This document shows positions 1 through 10,400 of a stretch of 22,285 nucleotides of DNA, one piece after another. Below the pieces are notes generated by a model. It made no database searches. It saw only the letters and a list, made by a program, of their open reading frames with translations, and had not been told where the DNA came from. The stretch is from positions 1 through 22,285 of the forward strand of contig JAYMTF010001604.1 in assembly GCA_036897485.1 (NCBI GenBank). The letters run 5' to 3'. The position numbers were made by a program, and so were the translations under genes. The DNA is from Pelargonium nanum (lineage: Eukaryota > Streptophyta > Magnoliopsida > Geraniales > Geraniaceae). How positions within the stretch are numbered: the first letter of the stretch is position 1; each line of letters starts with the position of its first letter.

Positions 1-764
1 CATCTCTTTCTTGGCAAACATTTTTTAGCAGCTCACTCAATTGTCTTATGGTCTCCTTGTTCTTTCTGATCTCTTCTGCTGCTTGTGACTTTGCTGATTG
101 CAGCTCCAAGTTTGCACACACCAGCTTATGCTTTATCTCTTCAACACTCTGTCAAAACCACATAGTTTGTTCAATGCCAAAAATGAAATGTTACATTGGT
201 TTGGAGCTCAACATAATGAAAAGGATTGTTTAGAAAGAAAAAAGGGGCGTGCTCCTCCTCCTCTCGATGCCATGTCGGAGGTGGGACTCATCACCTCCGA
301 TATGGCACGACTCCTTTTCAGGAGGAGGAGGAGCATGCCCTCTTGGCTCAAAAAGAGGAAAAATATGATCGGGGCGTGCTCCTCATGATACCTCTCTCCC
401 TAAAAACTTGCTCTACAGGCCACTTAAAAACTAGACGCGACCAAAAATAAGACATAGAAAAACGCAACAAAATCAAAAAATTCAAGTTCTATCTATGAGT
501 AGCAAAGTTCCAAAAACAAAATGATTAAACTCAAAAACCCATGTTCATAACCTTAAAACAATGAAATAAAAACATTGATTCATAGTGAACCAGAGTAATC
601 TAGGATTCAAATCATGGTTTAAACCAAAAACAGAAAACAATGAACTTTTAAAAATATCCAGAGCTCCATTGACAATAGCTTGAACACCAGAAACAAAAAC
701 ATATTGATAATAGACCAACCTGATGATCATCCCACAGAAAAGGCATTTCTGTTTTGGCTTCCAT
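1..764 (-). CDS. Coiled-coil protein of unknown function, 5' part only (cut by left edge)
   Basis: Two exons are read on the minus strand. Exon 1 (764 down to 720, 15 codons) starts at an ATG and encodes MEAKTEMPFLWDDHQ, followed by a GT donor. Exon 2 (148 down to 1, reaching the edge) follows a TTTTGACAG acceptor in the same phase and begins SVEEIKHKL. It continues as a charged, heptad-like helix (SAKSQAAEEIRKNKET, then LSELLKNVCQERD). The intron, 149-719, contains the GC-rich hairpin. The acidic start with a Pro-Phe-Leu-Trp patch, then 'VEEIKHKL', then 'QERD', resembles from memory a family of small plant coiled-coil proteins annotated as hypothetical or SMC/myosin-like. I know of no assigned biochemical role. 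The second exon is well supported by frame and acceptor. The first exon is an inference from phase match and flavour. No signal peptide or membrane segment is seen. Confidence 0.58.
244..341. repeat. GC-rich imperfect hairpin (MITE- or miRNA-precursor-like) inside an intron
   Basis: Outer arms 245-263 and 322-340 pair along 19 bases with a single G-T wobble (arm core GTGCTCCTCCTCCTC). Inner arms 268-283 and 292-307 pair along 16 bases with one G-T wobble (TGCCATGTCGGAGGTG against CACCTCCGATATGGCA), leaving an 8-base loop at 284-291. The two stems are separated by an asymmetric bulge (264-267 against 308-321). A third copy of the outer arm, GGGGCGTGCTCCTC, occurs as a direct repeat at 371-384 and is identical to 244-257. 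The segment is strikingly GC-rich against AT-rich flanks. It lies in the first intron of the minus-strand coiled-coil gene. It could be a foldback transposon remnant or a young small-RNA precursor; the sequence does not decide between them. Confidence 0.75.
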
Positions 765-1490
765 GATTTGTGAGTACAATGAGACTGAACCATTAGCTGC
801 ACAAATGGGTGCACATACATATAGAAGAAGAATGGAAATTGGGTGTCGTTTAGCAAGATTTGAGATTTCGATATTGAAACACAATCTATGAGGATATATA
901 GTATTAATTATATATACCAAAAAAAGAACAGAATATTATTTATGGTAATGTCTAAAACTTCCTTGTTTAAAATATATTAGTGATGCTTTCTGGGAAAGAA
1001 AAACTGTCCACCCTTGCAGGGATTGTGTCTGCTTCCAAAAGATTGATCTCAAGCCTGCACTTCCTTTTTTGCCTCCTTTTTGACATAGACATCACTTACA
1101 TTTCTATTATAGATAAACTTTAAAATTATTCTTGAACTTTTAAGTGTAAGTTTGCACTCTAAACAAGTCACGGAATATTTTAAACGTCAACTTACGTCAA
1201 TCATTTGTCCATTATCTTAAAACGAGTGTTTAAAAAAAATGAAAGGTAGGCATTTTCCCCCTTATACCTCCAAATGTGTATTCGAGGGAAGAAACTTAGG
1301 GATTATAATGAAATTATTGTATAGATATATTTTTATAATTTCATAAAAGGATACTTAATTTGGGACAAATTCTTAAAAGGAAAAAAAAATAGTGTATACT
1401 CATTTTGAACTTCGGTGAAGCGGTCTTTTGCTTCTTATTTTCTTTATCACGGGTTTTCAAATTAGATAGTTCAAAACTAGCTTTAAGGTA
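765..1490. other. Intergenic region upstream of the minus-strand coiled-coil gene
   Basis: This stretch should hold the 5' leader and promoter of the minus-strand gene that starts at 764. It is AT-rich, with short open frames lacking recognisable domains. A pyrimidine-rich patch lies around 1060-1085 and oligo-A runs near 1217 and 1380. I could not identify a transposon, RNA gene or convincing TATA box. Confidence 0.4.
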
Positions 1491-1491
1491 A

Positions 1492-1825
1492 CCCCAAGTC
1501 ATGACACACCTTTGCAAGTCTCGGGCCGCCTCATCTTAAGACATCCCAAGTCACGGCACGTCTCGGGCCGCTTCATCCCAAGCCGCCTCAAGTCATGCCA
1601 CGCCTTGGCAAGCCTTGGGCCGCCTCATCCCAAGCCACCCCCAAATCATGACACGCCTTGGCACACCTCGGGCCGCCTCGGGCCGCCTCATCCCAAACCA
1701 CCACGAGCCATGCCACCCTCATGCCGCACCATCGCAAGTCATCCCAAGTCATAATTACACGCCTTGAGCCGCACCATCCTGTATCATCCCAAGTCATGAC
1801 ACGCTTTGGGCCGCACCGTCCGGCA
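1492..1825. repeat. Degenerate GC-rich minisatellite, about eight units
   Basis: The region is built from variants of one unit that begins CCCAAGTCATGACACGCCTT and ends GGGCCGCCTCAT. Starts of CCCAAG or CCCAAA type recur at about 1494, 1544, 1577, 1630, 1694, 1754 and 1790. Spacing ranges from about 30 to 65 bases because units have gained or lost internal blocks; for example CTCGGGCCGC is doubled near 1667-1686. GC content is far above both flanks. Open frames on both strands here (1512-1754, 1588-1836) follow from the repeat's lack of stop codons and are low-complexity Pro/His/Ser or Gly/Trp/Asp translations, so they are not called as genes. Confidence 0.85.
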
Positions 1826-2939
1826 TCCGAAGCCATCCAACATATACAAAATCCGTTGATGTGAGCTATAACTTAAATGAGTGTTCTTGGTTTTCACTGT
1901 TCATATAATTTGATACCAAATGACAACTATTGTAAATGTACGTCGGTAATTGTTATTACATTATTATACAAAGCATGACAAAATAACACAAATCCGAACA
2001 ATAATATTAATTATGAAACTAACCCACGTCCACATTCATGCTCTTTTAAAAATAATAGTAACAAAATTAAAGAAGTCAAGATCATAGGTCCCTCAGGATA
2101 TTCGAAATTTCCAGACAAAAACACAAATCTTCCATCGTCAGATACGATTTGTTTCTTCAACAACCAAGGTTCATAGCTAAAGGCCTTTTAGTTTATTTAT
2201 CATATCGTCTTATTTATTTATTTATTTATTTATCAAATACCTTTCGTGATCCCTAATAATTAATACTAGTTTATGCACATGGATGATTCAAGCAATATTA
2301 TTAGAAAAATCCATAACTGAAGAGCCATTTGTTGACTTATGAGAATAAATCTCAACAAGATTGCTTGTCTACGTACCTTAACCTTTTATGTTTGCCTAAT
2401 TGTTTATTTTATTATTTCAATACAGAATCTGTTAATGTTATGAAAGAAACATATTGTTAGATTGTGAATTGACCTTTGCGTCCTACTATTTCTATTTGAT
2501 TCGAATGTCGATTCAGTTGATATTATATATTCTTCGATTGATGCTAAGAAGCAAACAATAAAATTTGAATGATCAACTTAACATACGAATGATATAATTT
2601 TATAACAAAATCGTATAATTGAGTAACCAAATTTGACGTGATGACCACGTCTCTCAATTACACAATTTTGTTTTTAATTGGTTCATAATTAAATTTAGTT
2701 TGATTAAAAGTCATGCGATTGCTAAGTCAACCAAACAGAAAATAAAAAAAATTGCCATATAGTCCAAATTTAAGGGAACTGGTACAAGTTGGACAAATTC
2801 AAGACAAATTTGTATTGTTTGGGAACCAAATGGGAACAAAATGAATAATTTGAGGACTAAATTAGAACAAAAATTAAATTTACTACAATTCATGAGAAAA
2901 AGATAATTGGAGAACAAAATAGAACATTTTTCAATAGAT
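1826..2939. other. Gene-free AT-rich intergenic stretch with microsatellite and small hairpin
   Basis: No gene is supported here. It contains a (TTTA)6 microsatellite at 2210-2233 and the hairpin listed separately at 2605-2671. The rest is AT-rich single-copy-looking sequence leading into the DAPF copy 1 promoter. A 118-codon minus-strand open frame at 2711-3067 has no recognisable domain and overlaps that promoter, so it is not called. Confidence 0.6.
2605..2671. repeat. Short inverted repeat with nested ACGT-core palindrome
   Basis: Arms 2605-2623 (ACAAAATCGTATAATTGAG) and 2653-2671 are inverted copies matching at 17 of 19 positions. Inside them GACGTG at 2635-2640 and CACGTC at 2646-2651 form a perfect second inverted pair around a five-base centre. 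The nested ACGT cores are of the type bound by plant bZIP factors. The site lies about 450 bases upstream of the DAPF copy 1 start, so it could be a distal promoter element or a tiny foldback-element remnant. Confidence 0.55.
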
Positions 2940-3002
2940 GGCCCAGGTAATAGCTTTTGACGATCATTATTGGGCCCATAAAGAAAAAACAGGCCAGGCC
3001 CA
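2940..3002 (+). promoter_or_regulatory. DAPF copy 1 promoter with site II (GGCCCA) elements
   Basis: GGCCCA occurs at 2940-2945 and 2997-3002, and the palindromic TGGGCCCA at 2971-2978, about 125-185 bases upstream of the start codon. These match plant site II elements (TGGGCC/T), typically bound by TCP factors in housekeeping and growth-linked genes. The surrounding sequence is shared with the copy 2 promoter from about 2970 onward, showing that the duplication carried the promoter. No clear TATA box is visible, as is common for this promoter class. Confidence 0.6.
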
Positions 3003-3125
3003 ATACGAGTTCGGGCTTGAACCAATAAAAAAATGTCAACGCTAGTCGACCTAACCTTTGACCACAATTAGAACCAGAACCAGAGCCAATAGCGACTTCC
3101 AGTAATTCCAGAGCACACAGACGCC

Positions 3126-6100
3126 ATGGAAATCGCCGCCACCATTAAGCTCCCACTCTCAGTGCCAAACCGCCTCTCTCTCGCCGCCGTCAGGCCATTC
3201 CGGTCACCTTCCTCTCCATCTTTTATTCACCAGAGATTGCTCAGACCAAACACCACCGCTCCTATGAAGCTTAGCACTCGTCTATCCGCCGCTAATGAGA
3301 CGATGGCGAACCCTATATCTCCTACCGATGGTTTTCTTGGCCGTACAAGTGAAGGATTCGTCCCGTTCTGCAAGTTCCAGGGACTCGGTAACGATTTTAT
3401 TATGGTACGATTCTACCATTTCCTACTTGTTTGGATCAATTTCTGTTTGTTTCTCGAGAAAGTCATCACTGTTAGTAAAAACAAGTGTTTGTCTTGAATA
3501 CATTTCTCAGTTCTCATTTCTATGTTTATTGAGTTACTGAATGTTGCTCGTTGGAGTGGTGTTTGATAGATCGATAATAGAAAGTCTCCTGAGCTTAGGA
3601 TCAGTAGAGAGCGAGCAGTGCAGCTATGCGACAGGAACTTTGGCATCGGTGCCGATGGTGTCATTTTCGCATTGCCGCCGGACTATACTTCTGAATATGG
3701 CATGAGAATCTACAATTCTGATGGTAGTGAGCCGGAGGTGAGAAATTGCTCATAAGGTTAAAACATGATTTTGCAATTAATAATAATGCAGTACATTTAT
3801 CTTGGTGTTCGGTTCCTCGCTGCATACAGCTAATTATTGCAATTCACCACTTTGGTTTTCAGATGTGCGGTAATGGAATCCGATGCCTTGCCAAATTCCT
3901 TGCCCAGCTTGAAAGTTTAGAACGGAACCAGAGGTATCGTTAGCTGCTTGTATTGCTGATATCACTCTGGCCGTGCTTTGACAGCGTGTTTGCACGCTAT
4001 GATCTTAATTTCTAGAAACTAGTATTTTCTTTTTTCACAACCGGTTGCTAATTGGTCTGGAACTATTTGTTTTTCTTGTTTTGTAGTTATAAAATTCGCA
4101 CTGGTGCGGGTATTATCATAACGGAACTTCAACCGGATGGAAGGGTTAGTTTAGTTCTCAATTTCTTGTCAACTTTTTTTTCATGTCAGATTTCAATGGA
4201 ATTAACTTACCCAACACCTTCCACATTCTTGATACTCAGTACCATTCATATACATCTTTTTAGCCTTTAATCTTCCAGAGCTCTTATTGGACACGAACTT
4301 GTCCTCTTTTCTCTTTTTCTCAACCCATGTGTTGTAGTTCATGAATACAACAATGACATGTAGGTACATAGTATCATACAATGCATTGAAATTTTACAAC
4401 CATTTATTGCTCGATACCCATTAGCCATAATATTAGATGTTCGCCAAAGCTTTATTAGATCTTCCTTATTATTACTCCAGGTGAGAGTTAACATGGGACA
4501 GCCAATTCTAGAAGCATCCGCTGTACCTACTAACTTACCTGCAAACAAAGATGACTCTGTTGTCAAGGCTGAACTAGAGGTAGATGGAGTAACCTGGAAT
4601 GTAACCTGTGTTAGTATGGGAAATCCTCACTGTGTTACTTTCGGTACCAAAGGAGGCGAGGTATGTATTTTTTGGCCATTGTTATTGCAATCCGTGTCTT
4701 GGAATTCATAGTCGTGTTAGTATCATGGCCATCTTTTTAGTATATGTTTTGGACATTGTTCTTTTGTTCTAAGTTAATGTTATCATCATTGTAGTAGTAA
4801 TTGCTTAAGCATTTGCAATTCACTGCTAGTTGATCTGCCTGGATTTATATTGCCCTGTGTATGATGATGAAATAATAGAGCTGATTGTTTTCAATTATAT
4901 TTCACTAGTTCACCTTGCTGATTTTTCTTCTTTTTTTCTTTTTCAAATTTTGCTTGTGATTATACAGGGCCTGCAGGTTGATGAGCTAAATTTAGCTGAA
5001 ATTGGACCAAAATTTGAGATTCATGATGCATTTCCTGCAAGAACAAATACAGGTTAGCAATTAGTTATATTTATGTACTTGGATGCTGTCTGACAGATTT
5101 TTTTTGGCTTAATGAACAGCCATTTCTTTTTCTCTTTTGTTTATCAGTTTAGAGTATCTTGAACACATGGATTAGAACTTATTTACTCTTGACAATATTT
5201 AATTTTGGAAAACCGGTATTTTACTAGACATGTGGTAAATGTCCCGTTTCAGATTTGTAATTAAGATTAAAGAACCTTGACTAATATGTTTACTGTGAGA
5301 ATCCCCATAACACATTGCTTCTTCAAAAATGCCTCGTATATCAAGTTTTTATTTATTAATTAATTATGAGTTAAGGATGCCTGAGCCTTATAACTCTAAT
5401 ATCAAAGATCTCTCTCTCTCTCTGAAAAAAGAGAAGAAAAAAATAATTCTAACCTCGAGGATCAAGCATCACGATTGTGGATGATGATGCATCAAGGCTG
5501 GGCCTCATGCTTGAGAATTTCAAAATTCTGCTTTCTTTCTCCATACGAGATATTGTCGTTTTAAATAATATTGATTTCTTCTGTTTTGGCGGGGCTTCTG
5601 AATGTCTTAGTGCTAAAGAGAAGGACGATTCTCTTTCTCATGCCTAAATAGCCTTGCAGTTTCAGAGCAAGCTCGCATTGTATTACTTCTTGGGAGTGTT
5701 GTCCTAATTTAACTTAAAGGAACTGCCCATTTCGAGACCATCCAAACATTGAACTTTTCCATGAAGAAGTGAACTTACAACTCTCAAGTACCAATATTAT
5801 GGTTTATGCAGGTCATATCTGAAGTTTGATGATTTGTTGTAGCCTTGGTGGAGCTGTAGTTTTTTATAATTAACATATTAGCATCAATTATGCTTGAGAT
5901 CCCAACGATTTATATAGTTGTATCGTTCAGTCATATTGAAATGGTTTGTCAGCTTTGTCTTACTTCTTAGAGCCATGGATTTATAACTATTCTTTTTGCC
6001 AAAATTAATTATGGTGTTCAGGATGGCTTATTTAGAAATTCCTACTACAGTTTAAGAAATCAAAATCATAGATAGAAAAATGTCTGGTTTGGTTCTGCTG

Positions 6101-6736
6101 CTTGCTTTTCCTGGTGTTAAACTGAATATTATGTTGTAGTTGCTTCAGTTGTTGTACATTTCTTATATATTAATTTTAATTCATGATCCATTGTACAACT
6201 TGTGCATTTCTGATCATGGATCTTCATGTGTACAGAATTTGTCCAAGTTTTGTCTCGTACGCACTTGAAAATGCGTGTTTGGGAGCGTGGGGCAGGTTAG
6301 TTTGTTAAAAATCATTATCCTTTAAGATAACCAGCCTTGTAAATGATGTGCATTATATTATCTCCCTCTTGATTGTTCTTTTATAAACTCTGTTACTCTC
6401 AACTACAGGAGCAACACTGGCCTGTGGAACTGGAGCATGTGCGGTGGTTGTTGCAGCAGTTCTTGAGGGTATTGCTGAAAGGGTAAGTTTGTGACAAGTT
6501 GTCTAAAATATACTATAGGTTTCAATCCCTTTTTACTAGTTTTCTCGTGCTCGGTCATGTTACATTAGCATCTGCATCCTTTTTTAACTCGTTTGATCTG
6601 CTGTACAAAATAGAGCTGCACCGTCGATCTACCTGGGGGACCTCTAATGATCGAGTGGAATGAGAAGAACAATCGCGTGTACATGACTGGCCCAGCTGAA
6701 CCAGTGTTTTTTGGCCAGTTCCCACTCGAAATCTGA
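3126..6736 (+). CDS. DAPF: Diaminopimelate epimerase, chloroplastic, copy 1 (intact)
   Basis: Nine exons: 3126-3404, 3570-3737, 3863-3933, 4087-4144, 4481-4660, 4968-5052, 6236-6295, 6409-6482 and 6614-6736, all GT-AG, giving 1098 nt and 365 aa. The enzyme converts LL-diaminopimelate to meso-diaminopimelate, the step before lysine, by a cofactor-free two-cysteine mechanism in plastids. Residues 1 to about 75 are rich in Ser/Arg/Pro with few acids, as in a chloroplast transit peptide; the catalytic part begins at [11 protein letters not shown]. Visible family motifs are GLGND (86-90), [12 protein letters not shown] with Asn142 (Asn64 of bacterial DapF), MCGNGIRC with first catalytic Cys151, SMGNPHC, RTN, WERGAG and ACGTGAC with second catalytic Cys306. 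Length is close to the Arabidopsis enzyme (about 362 aa, from memory). The start ATG sits in a good plant context (GCCATGG). Intron 6 is 1183 bases. Confidence 0.95.
5409..5423. repeat. (TC)7 microsatellite in DAPF copy 1 intron 6
   Basis: A run of seven TC dinucleotides lies in the part of intron 6 (about 5226-5615) that has no counterpart in copy 2. It is a minor marker-type repeat with no sign of function. Confidence 0.8.
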
Positions 6737-7248
6737 CTGCATTTTTTTTTTTCACTCTCTAGTGCACCAAAACTTTTGTGAAGGGATATATTTGAGTGTA
6801 ATGGGATGTACTACTATAGGTTGCTTGAACTACATTCCAAGACACTTCAAGTGTAATTTAATGGACAATAGACGGGTTTGCAAGACCATAAGTTAGAGGC
6901 AACAAATGGGGCATTGGTGAAGCATTTTTTTATTCTCCATCCATTTTAAAACATGTGTCATGTTTCTTTTACGTTTTTGTCTGAGAATAAGAGTTCTCTT
7001 TCCAAAATGAATAATACCCTTCGATTCATGTTATATAAAAAAACTTCTAATAAGGGTATATAAAATAAAACTTTTAGTAATCTTTATCTTATGTTTGACT
7101 ATTTCATACCATCTACCTTAAACTATAAACTTGTTTACTGACTCTAACTATCAATTTGAGATCAAAATATGTTCCGACCAATCATAGACTCATATTCTCA
7201 TGAAAAATTGTCCCTAAAAAATACAGTATAACATAGCCCCGTTGATGA
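6737..7248. other. DAPF copy 1 3' region and spacer between the duplicated units
   Basis: Up to about 6928 the sequence is the copy 1 3' UTR, similar to that of copy 2. The remaining roughly 320 bases are unique spacer. At 6935-6961 lies CTCCATCCATTTTAAAACAT followed by GTGTCAT, which resembles a degraded Stowaway-type terminal end. No matching opposite terminus is visible before 7250. No gene is supported in the spacer. Confidence 0.5.
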
Positions 7249-7309
7249 TGGGCCTGATTTCTAATTTTGAAAATCTTTAGGCCCATAAGTCAATCACTGG
7301 CCAGGCCCA
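7249..7309 (+). promoter_or_regulatory. DAPF copy 2 promoter with site II (GGCCCA) elements
   Basis: TGGGCC at 7249-7254 and GGCCCA at 7280-7285 and 7304-7309 lie 100-160 bases upstream of the copy 2 start codon. The last two correspond to elements of copy 1 in conserved surroundings, so copy 2 kept a housekeeping-type promoter. This argues against it being silent debris. The first element lies outside the clearly duplicated block. Confidence 0.55.
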
Positions 7310-7409
7310 ACATGAAGTCAGGCTTCAACCAGACCCGACCCTTGACCACCATTGCAACCATAGCCGGTAGAGCCCTCCAGACTGAGCACACAGCGTCGGA
7401 ATCGTCGCC

Positions 7410-10400
7410 ATGGAAATTGCCGCCACAATTACGCTCCCACTGCCATCGCCAAATCGTATCTCTCTCGCCGCCTTCAGCTCATTCCGGTCACCTTCTTCCC
7501 CATCTTCTATCCACCCGAGATGTCTCAGACCAAACACCACCGCTCCTATGAAGCCCAGGACTCGCCTATCCGTCGTTAATTACGCGAATTCGATGAGTGA
7601 ATGTACTGCCGAGGGGTTTCTAGGACGGATACATGAAGGATTCGTCGCGTTCTGCAAGTACCAGAGTCTCGGTAACCATTTCATTGTGGTACGCATCTCC
7701 CTTTTCCTCACTGTCTGGATCATTTTCTGTTTGGTTCTCGAGAAAGTTATGGAATGTCAGTAGAAATAAGAGTTTGGATCGAGTAAATTTCTCATTGCTA
7801 TGCTTGTTGAGTTACTGAATGTTGCTTGTGGGAGTGATGTATGATAGATCGATAATAGAAAGTATCCTGAACTTAGGATCAGTAAAGAGCGAGCAGTGGA
7901 GCTATGTGATAAGAACTTTGGCATTGGAGCTGATGGTGTCATTTTCGCCTTGCCTGGGGACTATGGTGCTGAATATAGTATGAAAATCTACAGTTCTGAC
8001 GGCAGTGAGCCGGAGGTAAGAAATTGCTCCTTAGAGTAAACATTTTGTTGATTGAAGAATTAGTAGCATGTAGCTAATTATTGTTTATTCTTCACTTTGA
8101 TTTTTAGATGTGCGGTAATGGAATCCGATGCCTTGCCAAATTCCTTGCCGAGCATGAAGCTGTAGAGAGAGATGATCATTGGTATCCTTAGCTGCTTATA
8201 TTACTAATATTCCTTTCTCTGTGCATTGACTTCTTGTTTGCATGCAATGATCTCAATTCTCAAGTTGTAGAGACTAGTATTTTATTTGCTCACAACTAGT
8301 TGCTAATTGGACTGCTGTAGTTTTGTTGATCTATTTTTTTTTTTTGGTTTGTTTTGCAGTTATGAAATTCACACCGGTGCAGGTCAGGTCTTTACGGAAA
8401 TTCAACCAGATGGAAGGGTTAGTTCTCAAATTTCTTTCAACTTAAGTTTTCATGTCAGATTTCTATGCAATTAACTTATCTGACCCGACACCTTCTGCAT
8501 TCTTGATACTCAGTACCATTGATTTTCATTTTTAGCCTGTATTCTTCAGGAGCTTTAATTGGAAAGCTTACCATATAGAATGACAACAAACTTGTCCTTT
8601 TCTTTCTTGTTCTCAACCCTGTGTTCTAGTTCATGTATGCATTGACACGTAGGAACCACTTATTGTTCAGCATCCATTTGAAATTAAAAGTCCATAACTA
8701 TGTTATTGATCTTCGCCAAAACTTTATCAGACATTTCTTATTATTACTTCAGGTGAGAGTTAATATGGGAAAGCCAATTCTAAAAGCATCCGGTGTACCT
8801 ACTAGCTTACCTGCAACTGAAGATGAATCTGTTGTTAAAGCTGAACTAGAGGTAGATGGAGTAACCTGGAATGTAACATGTGTTAGTATGGGAAATCCTC
8901 ACTGTGTTACTTTCGGCACCAAAGGAGGCGAGGTATGTATTGTTAACCACTGATATTGCAACCTGTGTTTTGAAATTCATATTCATTTTAGTTTCCTTGG
9001 CATTTTTTGGTATGTAATTGTTTTGCACATTGCTCTTTTGTTCCAAGTTAGTGTTATCATCAATGTAGTAACTAGTGATATTGCTGAAGCATTTGCAATA
9101 TACTGCTAGTTGACCTGTCTGAATTAATATAGCCCAGCATATGATGATAAAATAATTGAGCTGAATGTTTTCCATTATGTTACTTTGCCCCTTTTTTTTT
9201 AATATTTCACAGATTCACCTTGCTGATTTTCCCTTTCTGTTTCTTTTGAAATTTTGCTGTCATTAAACAGAGCCTGCAGGTTGAAGAGCTAAATTTAGCT
9301 GAAATTGGTCCAAAATTTGAGCATCATAACGTGTTTCCTGAAAGAACAAACGCAGGTTGGTAATTAGTTTTGTTATATACTGAGTGCTGTCAGACTGATT
9401 TTTAAGGATACAATTTGTAGTCAGTGTATGTAAGTTAAACAGAATATTTCTTGGCTTAATGAATAGCCCCTTCTTTTTCTCGTGTTTATCACTTTAGAGT
9501 ATCTTGAACACCTGGATTAGAAATTATTGACTCTTGAGGATATGGTGTTACATTATGATATTGATACCTTCTATTTGGATCCGTTGATTGATTTGGATAT
9601 CTTATAATTTTGGAAAATTGGTATTTTAAGAGCGATGCTCATTCTCAAGCCTGGATATCCTTTCAAATGCAGTGCAAGCTTGCATTATACTGTGGCTACT
9701 GCCTCTTGTTATCACTGTCCTAAATGAACTTAAAGGAACTGACATTTGGGAGACCATCTAATCCATTGATCTTTGTCCTGAAGAAAAAGTGCACTTAAAA
9801 CTCTCAAGTACCAATGACTAATGGGCCAAACTGTTAAGAGCTTGGTTTCCTTGTGTAAGATCTCGAGTTTGAGCCTTGGAGGCGGCAGTATTGCCTATTC
9901 AAAATTTTCTTTTTATGGTTTATGTAGATCTAAATTTTGATGATTTATTGTAGCCATGGGGGTGTTCCGGTGTTGTTTTATGAACTAGCATATAAGTGTC
10001 AATTAATGCTTGAGATCCCAGCAATTTATGCAGTTGTTTCATTCACTCAAAGTGAAATGCTGTGTCAGCTTCGTCATACTTCTTAGAGCCATAAATCTAT
10101 TACTGTTCTGTTTCCCATAATAAAATATTTTGTTAAGAAATGGATATAGAAATTCCTACTACTGTTAAGAGATCAAAATTATGGGGAGAAAAATGTCGGA
10201 TACGTCTCTGCTCAGTGCTTCCCAGGGTGTTAAACTGATCTATGTTGTAAAGGAAATGAAACATATTTCAATGCATGATCCATTGTACAACTTGTGCATT
10301 TCTGATCGTGGATCTTCATGTGTACAGAATTCGTCCAAGTTATGTCTCGCTCGCACTTGAGAATGCGTGTCTGGGAGCGTGGGGCAGGTTAGTTACTCAA

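Larger units (their letters stand above)
2970..6928 (+). repeat. Tandem duplication unit A (DAPF copy 1 with promoter and 3' region)
   Basis: Similarity to unit B (7275-11066) begins upstream at GGCCCATAA (about 2973 against 7280), runs through all nine exons and most introns, and ends beyond the stop codon. The 3' match includes AGTGCACCAAAACTT (about 6761 against 10860) and the shared AGAGGCAACAAA with TTGGTGAAG near 6895 and 11031. The two units lie head to tail, separated by about 350 bases. Boundaries are approximate because they were placed by eye. Confidence 0.85.

Noticed and set aside
545-856. 103-codon minus-strand open frame
   Set aside because: A different frame of the same strand gives the better-supported first exon (764-720) with a donor in phase with exon 2.
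1492-1825. CRISPR-like array
   Set aside because: Repeat units are degenerate, of variable length and without unique spacers, and the window is a plant nuclear genome.
1512-1836. Open frames on both strands within 1512-1836
   Set aside because: They arise from the stop-poor GC-rich minisatellite and are low complexity on both strands.
2711-3067. 118-codon minus-strand open frame upstream of DAPF copy 1
   Set aside because: No recognisable domain, and it overlaps the conserved site II promoter region.
7267-7551. 94-codon plus-strand open frame over the DAPF copy 2 start
   Set aside because: It is out of frame with the DAPF exon that matches copy 1 residue by residue; it is a shadow of exon 1 and promoter.
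9823-9890. Possible tRNA gene in DAPF copy 2 intron 6
   Set aside because: A- and B-box-like sequences are present but I could not pair acceptor and anticodon stems; a SINE-like insertion fits better.
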